In this document: positions 1-7,453 of the stretch, in pieces
Layout: each line of letters opens with the position of its first letter
Position numbering within the stretch: the stretch's first letter is position 1
Assembly (NCBI RefSeq): GCF_030412965.1
Contig: NZ_JAUHJQ010000009.1
Coordinates: 49,876 to 113,875, forward strand
Reading direction: 5' to 3'
DNA length: 64,000 nt
Source: Nocardioides oceani
Lineage (GTDB): Bacteria; Actinomycetota; Actinomycetes; Propionibacteriales; Nocardioidaceae
Position numbers and translations under genes: made by a program
The notes under the pieces: model-generated
The model's database searches: none
What the model was told of the DNA's origin: nothing
The model's input: only the letters and a program-made list of their open reading frames with translations

Positions 1-434
1 TCCTGCAGGACGACGTCCTGCTCGGGCGCCGAGAGCAGGCGCAGGGGTGCGGCGTACAGCTCCGCGGGCGCGTAGCGCCGCACCAGGGCGTAGGCGAAGG
101 AGTGGAACGTCGAGGAGAGCCCGGTCGCCATGGTCCGCCCGAGCCGGGCGGTCACCCTGTCGCGCAGCTGCTCGGCGGCCTTGCGCGAGAACGTCAGCGC
201 CAGCACCTCGTCGGGGCGCGCCCCCTCCTCGATGCGCCGCACGATCGCCTCGACCAGCGTCGTGGTCTTGCCCGTGCCGGGGCCCGCGAGCACCAGCAGC
301 GGGCCGCCGGCGTGGTCGACGACGCGCTGCTGGTGCTCGTCGAGGATGGGGACCGCAGCGGCGACCGGACGGCGCGCGAGGCGGTACGTCGCGCCCGGGC
401 TCCTCCCGGCTGGCGCAGCGGCGGTGGTGGTCAT
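1..434 (-). CDS. adnA: UvrD/Rep-family helicase, AdnA-like, N-terminal part only (runs off the window)
   Basis: The first 144 codons read leftward from an ATG at 434 and are cut by the window edge. Residues 51-58 are a Walker A loop, GPGTGKTT, in the setting LLVLAGPGTGKTTTLVEAI. The motif Ia-like stretch ALTFSRKAAEQLRDRV follows, then STFHSFAYALVRRY, all typical of UvrD/PcrA superfamily 1 helicases. In actinobacteria this form belongs to AdnA, the partner of AdnB in the helicase-nuclease that resects double-strand breaks. The AdnA call rests partly on the atl, moeZ, TetR and rhlE genes further along, which lie near adnAB in Mycobacterium. The nuclease domain and the partner are outside the window, so another UvrD-like helicase remains possible. 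Confidence 0.75.
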   Translation of the reverse strand, partial: MTTTAAAPAGRSPGATYRLARRPVAAAVPILDEHQQRVVDHAGGPLLVLAGPGTGKTTTLVEAIVRRIEEGARPDEVLALTFSRKAAEQLRDRVTARLGRTMATGLSSTFHSFAYALVRRYAPAELYAAPLRLLSAPEQDVVLQ

Positions 435-510
435 GGACCCATCACAACACCGAGCACCGACAACCGCGGGAGGGACACCGCGATCCGCGTCACCTCGGTC
501 GCCCGAGCAG

Positions 511-1617
511 TCAGGGGTGGGCGGCCGGCAGCAGCCGGCGGAGCACTGCGAGCACGTCGGCGGAGGAGTCGATGCGCCAGTCACGCTCCTTGTCGGCGTG
601 GAACCAGACGAGGGCACGGATGCGCGGCATCGAGCGGTCCCGGAGCATCGCCCGTACCCAGGCCGCCTTGTCGCGGCCCCGGTCCGCGGGGGCTCCGTCG
701 TCGTAGCGGGGCTCCTTGGAGGCGACCTCGCAGATCCACACCGGCAGGGCGGGGGCGAGCGCCGTCAGACGGCGGTACTGCTCGCGGAAGATCCCTGCGA
801 AGCTCCGCCAGCGGCCCCAGCCGGCGTCGCGGCCCCAGTTGAAGCCGTCCAGGCCGAGCACGTCGACATAGCGCCGACCAGGCCAGATCCGCTCGACCGG
901 GGTGGTCTCGGCATAGGTGTCGGCGGTCGGGTTGAACACCCAACGCAGGTTGGTCGCCCCACGGGCGCGGAGGTGGTCGACCACGTGGCGCCAGGCCGCC
1001 TTGAACTCCGCATAGGTGCCGCCGGCGCTGCGCCCACCACCGGCCGTCGGCTGGAAGTCCTGCCAGTCACCGTTCATCTCCGGCCAGGGGCGCACCCAGA
1101 CCGGATCGCCGAACGCGACGGCTGCCGCGGCCACCTGGTCGAGGTAGGCGTCGTGGTCACCGGCCGCCCACGTGGAGAACCGGCTCGGTCCCATGTCCCA
1201 CGAGACGAGCAGCTTGCGGCGCCCGTCCGCGGAGAGCAGGCGGTCCACGGTGGAGGGGAAGACGTCGCCGTAGCCGTAGTAGTACGACGCGATCTCGACC
1301 GGGGCGACGGTGCGCTCGAAGAGCGTGAGCAACGCCGGTGCCGCTTGCATGCCGTCGACGTACGCCCCGAGCTCCACCCGCTCGCCGAGGGGCACGACCC
1401 CGGACCCGCGTTCCGCGGCGCCGGCCGGCCGGTCCCCCGGCTGGGGAGGGTCGGCTCCGGCGCTGCCGGTCCAGCCGACCCCGAGGACGGTCGCCAGGAC
1501 GGCCGCCACGAGGAGGGCGGCCGCACGCCGCGTCGTCGCACGTTCCACGCCGGCACGCTGGCACGCGCGCGGGGCGTCCCGGGCACGATCCGGGCCGGAA
1601 CGACCCGGCCGGGCCAT
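511..1617 (-). CDS. Secreted GH26-type glycoside hydrolase (beta-mannanase-like)
   Basis: A secreted (beta/alpha)8 glycosidase of about 368 residues. An Ala/Leu-rich segment, RRAAALLVAAVLATVLGVGW, reads as a signal peptide ending near GSAGA. RPWPEMNGDW carries the likely acid/base Glu180 and WICEVASKE the likely nucleophile Glu297, spaced as in GH26 mannanases and related endo-glycanases. YGYGDVFP and VLGLDGFNWG also fit the family. ATG at 1617 is the chosen start; GTG at 1548 would put the signal peptide right at the N-terminus and is equally plausible. The reading frame stays open further upstream but that part looks non-coding. It is divergent from the GT2 gene at 1833, so it may trim or release the polymer that GT2 makes; the true substrate is unknown. 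Confidence 0.8.
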   Translation of the reverse strand: MARPGRSGPDRARDAPRACQRAGVERATTRRAAALLVAAVLATVLGVGWTGSAGADPPQPGDRPAGAAERGSGVVPLGERVELGAYVDGMQAAPALLTLFERTVAPVEIASYYYGYGDVFPSTVDRLLSADGRRKLLVSWDMGPSRFSTWAAGDHDAYLDQVAAAAVAFGDPVWVRPWPEMNGDWQDFQPTAGGGRSAGGTYAEFKAAWRHVVDHLRARGATNLRWVFNPTADTYAETTPVERIWPGRRYVDVLGLDGFNWGRDAGWGRWRSFAGIFREQYRRLTALAPALPVWICEVASKEPRYDDGAPADRGRDKAAWVRAMLRDRSMPRIRALVWFHADKERDWRIDSSADVLAVLRRLLPAAHP

Positions 1618-1679
1618 GGGGTCGGACCGAACGACTAGTCCGTTCGGGGCCGTCGACCCCAGGAAAAAGTCGAGAACTA

Positions 1680-1693
1680 CCCCTAAGGAGGGG
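1680..1693. promoter_or_regulatory. Inverted repeat in the divergent GH26/GT2 promoter region
   Basis: CCCCT-AAGG-AGGGG lies in the 215-bp gap between the divergent GH26 and GT2 genes. It is the only clear palindrome I see in that gap, and a protein bound here could control both directions. The left part, TACCCCT, resembles the heptamer bound by NarL/LuxR-type response regulators, but the right half does not match well. Its role as an operator is inference. Confidence 0.35.
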
Positions 1694-1832
1694 AGGAATT
1701 CCGGCTCGAGGGGATCACTCTGACTACGACGCCAGAAGTTCTCGGGGGGCAGCGATGCCCCGCTGATGTCACCTGATCCCGCCGCATCGGTGGTGGTCAG
1801 CCGTTCGTGGGGCCGGCTGAACTCGAGGAGAC

Positions 1833-3002
1833 ATGGTGAGCTTGCTGTCGCCTGCACAGGCGCGCACGCACGCGGAGGCGCGCGTCGCAGGAGAGGCTTT
1901 CGTAGAGGCAGGTCGCGGGCCGGCGCACGGCCGGCTGGTGGCGCTGCTGCCCGCGCACGACGAGGAGGCGGCGCTCCCCGCCGCCCTCGCGTCGCTGCGG
2001 CGACAGACCAGGCCGCCGGACCGGGTGGTCGTGGTCGCCGACAACTGCACCGACCGGACGGCCGAGGTCGCCGGCGCCCTGGACGCCGAGGTCGTCATGA
2101 CCACCGGCAACCTCCACAAGAAAGCCGGCGCACTGAACCAGGCGCTCGTGCGGCTGCTCCCGGACCTCGACGACCTGGACCTGGTCCTGGTGATGGACGC
2201 CGACTCCCTGCTCGACCCGGAGTTCCTGGCGTGCGCCCGCGACCACCTCGACGGTGCCGACGGCCGCCGCCGTCGCGACGGGCGACCGCTCGGCGGTGTC
2301 GGCGGCACCTTTCGAGGCGGCCCGGGCGGCGGCCTGCTCGGCACCTTCCAGCGCAACGAGTACGCCCGGTACGCCCGTGACGTCCGTCGCCGCCGGGGCA
2401 GGGCGCTCGTGCTGACCGGCACCGCCTCGGTCTTCCCGGTCCACGTGCTGCGCGAGGTCGCCGAGGGGCGGAGGCTCGGCCGGCTGCCGGACCAGAGCCG
2501 CTGCGGGAACGTGTACGACGTGCACGTCCTCACCGAGGACAACGAGCTGTCGCTGGCCCTGATGCACCTCGGCTACGCGATCCTCGCTCCGCGCGGCTGC
2601 ACCTTGGAGACCGAGGTGATGACGACCTGGCGCTCCCTGGCGGACCAGCGCTGCCGCTGGAAGCGCGGAGCGCTGGAGAACATCGTCGACTACGGGCTGA
2701 CCCGCGTGACCGCGTCCTACTGGGGCCGACAGCTGCTCAGCGTGCTCGGCCTGGTCGCCACCTGCGCCTACCTCGCGGCCATCGCCTGGGGTCTCGCGAC
2801 CGAGCTCCGGCTGGACGCGTTCTGGCTGGCCGTCTCGCTCGTGTTCTGCCTCGAGCGCGTGGTGACCGTCCGCCGACGCGGCTGGCGCCAGATGCTGCTC
2901 GCGGCGCCCCTCGTGGTCGAGATGGCCTACGACGTCTTCCTCCAGCTGGTCCAGGGCCGCGCCTTCGCCCAGGCCATCGTGCGCTCCGAGAGGAGGTGGT
3001 GA
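1833..3002 (+). CDS. Membrane-bound processive family 2 glycosyltransferase
   Basis: A 389-residue GT2 enzyme that probably polymerises a polysaccharide at the membrane from a nucleotide sugar. In order it shows the nucleotide-binding start VALLPAHDEEAALPAAL with VVVVADNCTD, the metal-binding DADS, the acceptor-side TED of LTEDNELSLAL, and QRCRWKRG, the Q-x-x-R-W motif of processive synthases such as PgaC, HasA and cellulose synthase. Three C-terminal hydrophobic segments anchor it. The ATG at 1833 has GAGGAG just upstream. It starts a tightly packed cassette with the mini sortase substrate (3-nt gap), sortase and lipoprotein. Family membership is firm; the sugar and linkage cannot be read from the sequence. 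Confidence 0.88.
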   Translation: MVSLLSPAQARTHAEARVAGEAFVEAGRGPAHGRLVALLPAHDEEAALPAALASLRRQTRPPDRVVVVADNCTDRTAEVAGALDAEVVMTTGNLHKKAGALNQALVRLLPDLDDLDLVLVMDADSLLDPEFLACARDHLDGADGRRRRDGRPLGGVGGTFRGGPGGGLLGTFQRNEYARYARDVRRRRGRALVLTGTASVFPVHVLREVAEGRRLGRLPDQSRCGNVYDVHVLTEDNELSLALMHLGYAILAPRGCTLETEVMTTWRSLADQRCRWKRGALENIVDYGLTRVTASYWGRQLLSVLGLVATCAYLAAIAWGLATELRLDAFWLAVSLVFCLERVVTVRRRGWRQMLLAAPLVVEMAYDVFLQLVQGRAFAQAIVRSERRW

Positions 3003-3005
3003 GCG

Positions 3006-3161
3006 ATGTACAACACCCCTGGTGCGGCCGCGACCGGCGGCGGGACCGGCCTGGCCATGACGGGCCTGACCGGCGCGCCGATCTGGGTCTTCCTCGCAGG
3101 CTTCGCGCTGCTGGCCCTCTCCCTGGCGATCCTGCGGATCGTTCCTCGGAGCGAGCGGTGA
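3006..3161 (+). CDS. 51-residue LAxTG mini-protein, candidate minimal sortase substrate
   Basis: This tiny gene fills the gap between GT2 and sortase. The product begins MYNTPGAAATGGGTG, then has LAMTG at residues 16-20, then a hydrophobic stretch (IWVFLAGFALLALSLAILRI), and ends in a basic tail, PRSER. That order of LAxTG, membrane segment and positive tail is a cell-wall sorting signal of the kind used by class E sortases. There is no mature domain and no signal peptide. Its stop codon overlaps the sortase GTG start by 4 bp, so the two are translationally coupled. It may be a membrane adaptor or a peptide handle to which the sortase joins another molecule. If it is not a substrate, it is simply a small single-span membrane protein. 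Confidence 0.7.
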   Translation: MYNTPGAAATGGGTGLAMTGLTGAPIWVFLAGFALLALSLAILRIVPRSER

Positions 3162-3820
3162 GGGCGTGGTCGGCGGGCCTGCTCGGGCTCTGCGGCCTGG
3201 GGCTCCTCTGCTGGCCGTTCCTGCAGCCCTCCGTGCAGGCGCACCGGACGGCGGTCGCGCAGGAGCGGCTCGCGGACGAGCTACCGGTCGGGGCCGCCGT
3301 CGCCGACGCCCGGGGCATCCCCGTGGCAGCACAACGCGGTGTCGGAGACCCGCTCGGCGTCCTGCGCATTCCGCGCCTCGGACCTGCGTGGGCCTGGGTC
3401 GCGGTCGAGGGCACAGGCCTGCCCCAGCTCGCCCTGGGCCCGGGCCACTACCGGCGCACGCCGCCGCCCGGCGCGCGCGGGAACGTCGGGATCGCCGCCC
3501 ATCGCGCCGGCCACGGTGAGCCCTTCGCGGACTTCGACCGGCTCCGGCCGGGCGACGAGGTGGTCTTCGAGCAGGGTGAGCACCGCTGGACCTACCACCT
3601 GGAGACGGCGCCGCGCATCGTCGGGGTCGACGCCTCGTGGGTGCTGGCGCCGACGGACGGCCGGCGGCTGACGCTCACCACCTGCTGGCCGCGCTACGGG
3701 TCGAGCAAGCGGATGTTCGTGCGCGGCCGGCTGGTCCGGGCCGAGCGCCGGATGTCCGACGGCTGGCAGCCGGCGGGCCGGTCGGCCGGCGACCGGCCGG
3801 CCGCCGCGAGTGGTCGCTGA
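3158..3820 (+). CDS. Sortase (class D/E type)
   Basis: A 220-residue membrane-tethered transpeptidase. One N-terminal hydrophobic segment (WSAGLLGLCGLGLLCWPFL) is followed by a sortase beta-barrel with the catalytic triad His115 in GIAAHRAGHGEPF, Cys176 in LTLTTCWPRYG and Arg185 in KRMFVRGRL. The TLTTC motif and the size fit class D/E enzymes of actinobacteria; class E sortases are known to prefer LAxTG, as found in the gene just upstream. The GTG start at 3158 overlaps the mini-gene stop; in-frame sequence before it lies inside the mini-gene and GT2. It probably joins a surface product to the wall or to a carrier. Confidence 0.88.
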   Translation: MRAWSAGLLGLCGLGLLCWPFLQPSVQAHRTAVAQERLADELPVGAAVADARGIPVAAQRGVGDPLGVLRIPRLGPAWAWVAVEGTGLPQLALGPGHYRRTPPPGARGNVGIAAHRAGHGEPFADFDRLRPGDEVVFEQGEHRWTYHLETAPRIVGVDASWVLAPTDGRRLTLTTCWPRYGSSKRMFVRGRLVRAERRMSDGWQPAGRSAGDRPAAASGR

Positions 3821-5918
3821 CGTGCCGCGCGCAGGCTCGTCACGAGGGTGGCGATGGGCCCGGGCCCTGGTCGCGGGGGTCCTCGTGACCGGCGTCCTCC
3901 TCGGATGCGACCAGGCACCCGGAGGCGACCGTGGGGAGCGCGACACGGGGGCGGGCGGCACGGATCGCAGCGGGACGGGACAGGGGCCGTCGCGAGGGAG
4001 CGGCGGGTCGGACTGGAGTCCGCTGCCCACGCGCACGGCCGGACTGACGGTGCTCGCCCGGGCGGACAGGCACGGACTGCGGCTCTCGACCACCTCCGGC
4101 GAGCGCGCGTTCCTGGCCGGGGTCGACGTGGGCGCGACGGGCGATCGCGACGCGGAGCACCTGGCGCGGTGGTTCGGGCAGATGCGCGGGCTCGGCGTGC
4201 GCGTGGTCCGCACGCTCGACCTCCAGCCCCCCGCGTTCTACACCGCCCTCGTCGCGCACAACCAGGCACAGCCCGACGACCCGCTCTACCTCGTCCAGGG
4301 CGTGCGCCCGCCCGAACCTCCGCTCGCCGCCCCCGGAGCGGTGCTCACGGACCCCGCCGTCGGCCGGTCCTTCGACCAGGCGCTCCGCCGGGCCGTCGAC
4401 GCCGTCCACGGCGCAGCCCCCGGTGGTTGGGAGGCCGACGCCTCCCGTTGGCTCGCCGCCTGGACCATCGGCACCGAGTGGGACCCGGCCCTGCTCTCGC
4501 GCACCGACGCCGCGGGCTCCGGCCGGACGGCCGGTGCCACTCCAACCGGCACCTACGTGACCGCCACCGAGGACGCCTCCCCCAGCGAGCGCTGGCTCGC
4601 GGCACGCCTGGACGCCGTCGCGGCCGCCGAGGCCGCGCGCGGTCGCAGCGTGCCGGTCTCCTTCGTCAGCTGGCCCACCACCGACCCGCTCGCCCACGAG
4701 GCCGCGTCGCCGGGCCCGGAGGCGGACACGGTGGGCCTGGACCCCCGCCACCTGAGGGCCACCGACCGCTGGCCGGGCGGCACCTTCGCGACTGTCCACG
4801 CCCCGCCGTACTACCCCGACTTCCTCCGCGACGACCCGGCGCTCGCCGAGGTCACCTGGCGCGGGGAGCCCGATCCGTACGCCGGGTACCTCACGGCACT
4901 GCGCGAGCACCTCGGGGACGTGCCGCTGGTGGTGGGTGCGCTCGGTGTGCCTGCGTCGTTGGGGTCGGCCCACCGTGGCCCCCGCGACCGGCACCAGGGG
5001 CCCCACTCCGAGCGTGACGCCTTGCGCATCGACGCCGAGCTCATCCGGCTGGTCCACGACCAGGGGGCGAGCGGGGCCTTTCTCGCCGCCTGGGCCGACG
5101 AGTGGGAACGCGGCACGTGGAACACCGCCGCCACGGTGGACCCGGCCGGCCGCGGCCGGTGGCACGACCCACTCACGGTCGACCAGTGGTCCGGCCTCCT
5201 CGCCGTCGAGAGCGGGTTCGTGCCCGGCTCCCTGGCCACCGCACGGGCGGCGCAGGGAGCGGTGCGCGGGCTCCTGGTGCGCGCGAGCCCGTCGTACCTG
5301 CACGTCATGGTGCTCGGACGCGACCGCGTCCCGCAGCGCCTCGACCTGCTGGTCGACTCGGTGCCGGGCGGCGGAGGCGAGGGTGCCGACCACCTGGTGC
5401 AGGTCGACACGGCGGCGGGCACCGCCCGCGCCTTCGCGCGGGCGGGCCTGGACCCCCTCCGCCTCTACGCGGGCCGGGATCTCGCGGCGGTGACCGAGAC
5501 GACCTACTGGCGGCTGTACCGCCAGCTCACCAGCGCCAGCCGCACCGTCGGCGGCGGTGAGGTCCTGCCGCCGGAGACCAGCGCGGTCGGAGACCTCGTC
5601 GAGGGCTCGTGGGCGGTCGACCGAGGCGGGTACGACAGCTTGTCGACCTGGCAGGTCGACGAGCAGAACCGCGCACTCCGGCTGCGCCTGCCCTGGCCCC
5701 TGGTCGGGATCGCCGACCCGTCCCGCCGGGTGGCTGCTGGACCCGGGACGTCCGCGACGCTGGTCCCGGCACCCCACCTGGACCTGCGCGCCGACGTCGA
5801 CGGCTCGCGGCTGGACCTGCGCTACCGCTGGCCGGCCTGGACGGCGCCTGAGCGCGAGGAGCGCCTCAAGGACGGCAGCGGGCTGGTCGCGGCCGCGTTC
5901 GCCGCCGTCTCGCCCTGA
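3810..5918 (+). CDS. Large secreted lipoprotein with a putative glycosidase-like barrel
   Basis: About 700 residues. The N-terminus (RARALVAGVLVTGV-type hydrophobic run ending in LLGC) is a lipoprotein signal, followed by a Gly/Asp-rich linker. The body reads like an extracellular TIM-barrel hydrolase: FLAGVDVGATG and GVRVVRTLDLQPPAFY near the start, YPDFLRDDPAL, then LVVGALGVPASLG and GAFLAAWADEWE, where a strand-end carboxylate could act. A beta-rich C-terminal region contains LDLRYRWPAW. I cannot assign a family. The GTG at 3810 overlaps the sortase end; GTG at 3822 is an equally good start. As last gene of the GT2-sortase cassette it probably binds, processes or exports the same polymer. 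Confidence 0.75.
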   Translation: MVADVPRAGSSRGWRWARALVAGVLVTGVLLGCDQAPGGDRGERDTGAGGTDRSGTGQGPSRGSGGSDWSPLPTRTAGLTVLARADRHGLRLSTTSGERAFLAGVDVGATGDRDAEHLARWFGQMRGLGVRVVRTLDLQPPAFYTALVAHNQAQPDDPLYLVQGVRPPEPPLAAPGAVLTDPAVGRSFDQALRRAVDAVHGAAPGGWEADASRWLAAWTIGTEWDPALLSRTDAAGSGRTAGATPTGTYVTATEDASPSERWLAARLDAVAAAEAARGRSVPVSFVSWPTTDPLAHEAASPGPEADTVGLDPRHLRATDRWPGGTFATVHAPPYYPDFLRDDPALAEVTWRGEPDPYAGYLTALREHLGDVPLVVGALGVPASLGSAHRGPRDRHQGPHSERDALRIDAELIRLVHDQGASGAFLAAWADEWERGTWNTAATVDPAGRGRWHDPLTVDQWSGLLAVESGFVPGSLATARAAQGAVRGLLVRASPSYLHVMVLGRDRVPQRLDLLVDSVPGGGGEGADHLVQVDTAAGTARAFARAGLDPLRLYAGRDLAAVTETTYWRLYRQLTSASRTVGGGEVLPPETSAVGDLVEGSWAVDRGGYDSLSTWQVDEQNRALRLRLPWPLVGIADPSRRVAAGPGTSATLVPAPHLDLRADVDGSRLDLRYRWPAWTAPEREERLKDGSGLVAAAFAAVSP

Positions 5919-5940
5919 CCGGCCGCCGCGGCGACGGCGG

Positions 5941-6690
5941 TCAGCGCCCGCCGCCCACCCGCAGCGTCGTGCCGGTGACGTACGACGCCTCGTCCGACAT
6001 CAGCCAGGCGACCGCGTCGGCGACCTCCTCGGGGTCGCCGGGTCGGCCCATCGGCACGGTCGGCCCCACCCGGGCCAGCCGCCCGGGCTCGCCCGCGTCG
6101 GCGTGGATGGTGGTGTCGATGATCCCGGGCGCCACGGCGACGACCCGCACGCCGTCGCGGGCGACCTCCTGGGCCAGCCCGTGGGTCATCGCGTCGACGC
6201 CGGCCTTCGCGGCGGCGTACTGGACGTACTCCCCCGGAGCGCCGGTCGTCGCGGCGACGGACCCGATGGTGACCAGCACGCCGCCGGAGCCGCCGCGGCT
6301 GACCGCCATCGCGCGGACCGCCGCGCGGGCGACGTACAGGGCGGAGGTGAGGTTGAGCTCGACGGTCCGCGCGAGCACCTCGACCGGGGTGTCGGCCAAC
6401 GGGCCGATGTGGAGCGTGGCGCCGGCGTTCGAGACCACCCCGGTGACCGGGCCGGCGGCCTCGAGGAGCGCGTCGACCTGCTCGGGGTCGACGACGTCCG
6501 CGCGCACGACGCTGCAGGTCGACCCGAGCGCCTCGACCTCGGCCGCCGTGCGGGCCGCCGCCTCCGCGTCGGCGCGGTAGGAGAGCACCAGGTCGTGCCC
6601 GGCCCGGGCGAGCCGCCGGGCGACCGCCGCGCCGATGCCGCGCGACCCTCCGGTGACCAGCGTGCGGGGACGAGCGTCGGGTGGCGTCAT
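5941..6690 (-). CDS. SDR-family oxidoreductase (FabG-like)
   Basis: A 249-residue NAD(P)-dependent short-chain dehydrogenase. TGGSRGIGAAVARRLA is the glycine-rich cofactor loop, SNAGATLHIG the NAG motif, and YVQYAAAKAG the catalytic Tyr-x-x-x-Lys. The PG motif is in VAVAPGIIDTTIH, and the C-terminus GTTLRVGGGR is typical of FabG-like proteins. It converges with the lipoprotein gene and follows plsC by 33 bp, so it is probably the last gene of an antiporter-plsC-SDR operon. The substrate may be a 3-oxoacyl or similar ketone but is not determined. Confidence 0.88.
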   Translation of the reverse strand: MTPPDARPRTLVTGGSRGIGAAVARRLARAGHDLVLSYRADAEAAARTAAEVEALGSTCSVVRADVVDPEQVDALLEAAGPVTGVVSNAGATLHIGPLADTPVEVLARTVELNLTSALYVARAAVRAMAVSRGGSGGVLVTIGSVAATTGAPGEYVQYAAAKAGVDAMTHGLAQEVARDGVRVVAVAPGIIDTTIHADAGEPGRLARVGPTVPMGRPGDPEEVADAVAWLMSDEASYVTGTTLRVGGGR

Positions 6691-6723
6691 GGGCCCATCC
6701 TGGCGTGGTCCCGGCTGCGCGGG

Positions 6724-7419
6724 TCAGGCGTCCGGCGGCCGCTCGTTGTAGGTGCCGGCCTCGACCTGCCCGGTGAGCCGCTGGACGGCCGTCATCACCT
6801 CGTCGGTGAGCAACCGCCGCGCGCGGCCGAGCGGCATCCCGTCGTACCTCCCGCGCGGGTCGACCGGCGCGCCGAACGCCACGTCGACGTGCCTGACCCG
6901 CGGCAGCCGGGCCCCGACCGGCTGCAGCCGCTCGGTCCCGCGCAGCCCCACCGGCACGACCGGGACGCCGGCGGTCAGCGCGAGGTGCGCGACGCCGGTG
7001 CGACCGCGGTAGAGCCGACCGTCGCGCGAGCGGGTCCCCTCCGGGTAGATCCCGAACGCCTCGCCGCGGGCCAGCACCTCCAGCGCCGTGTCCAGGCTCG
7101 CCATCGCCGCCTTGGTGTCGTCGCGGTCCACCGGCAGCATCCCCAGCCCCTCGAACCACGCGCGCTGCAGCCACCCGGCCAGTCCTGGGCCGGTGAAGTA
7201 GTCGGACTTGGCGAGGAAGACGACCTTGCGCGGCACGACCACCGGGATGACCACGGAGTCGGCGAAGCTGAGGTGGTTGCTGGCCAGGATCACCGGGCCG
7301 GTCGCCGGGACGTGGTGCAGGCCGGTCACCGTGGGGCGCCACACCGCGCGTGCCAGCGGCGGCACGACCGCGTGGAGGACGCCGTACACCGACGGTGCGC
7401 TGGGCATGTCCAGCAGCAT
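6724..7419 (-). CDS. 1-acylglycerol-3-phosphate acyltransferase family protein (PlsC-like)
   Basis: A 231-residue lysophospholipid acyltransferase domain protein. NHLSFADS is the catalytic NHx4D motif, FGIYPEGTRSRDG the EGTRS phosphate-binding motif, and GVPVVPVGLRG the conserved block after it. Members acylate lysophosphatidic acid or related glycerolipids at the inner face of the membrane. It sits between the antiporter and SDR genes on the same strand. Actinobacteria carry several paralogues, so the exact acceptor is open. Confidence 0.88.
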   Translation of the reverse strand: MLLDMPSAPSVYGVLHAVVPPLARAVWRPTVTGLHHVPATGPVILASNHLSFADSVVIPVVVPRKVVFLAKSDYFTGPGLAGWLQRAWFEGLGMLPVDRDDTKAAMASLDTALEVLARGEAFGIYPEGTRSRDGRLYRGRTGVAHLALTAGVPVVPVGLRGTERLQPVGARLPRVRHVDVAFGAPVDPRGRYDGMPLGRARRLLTDEVMTAVQRLTGQVEAGTYNERPPDA

Positions 7420-7453
7420 CCCGGTTACCCGTGGGTCAGCCGCATCGGCGGGA

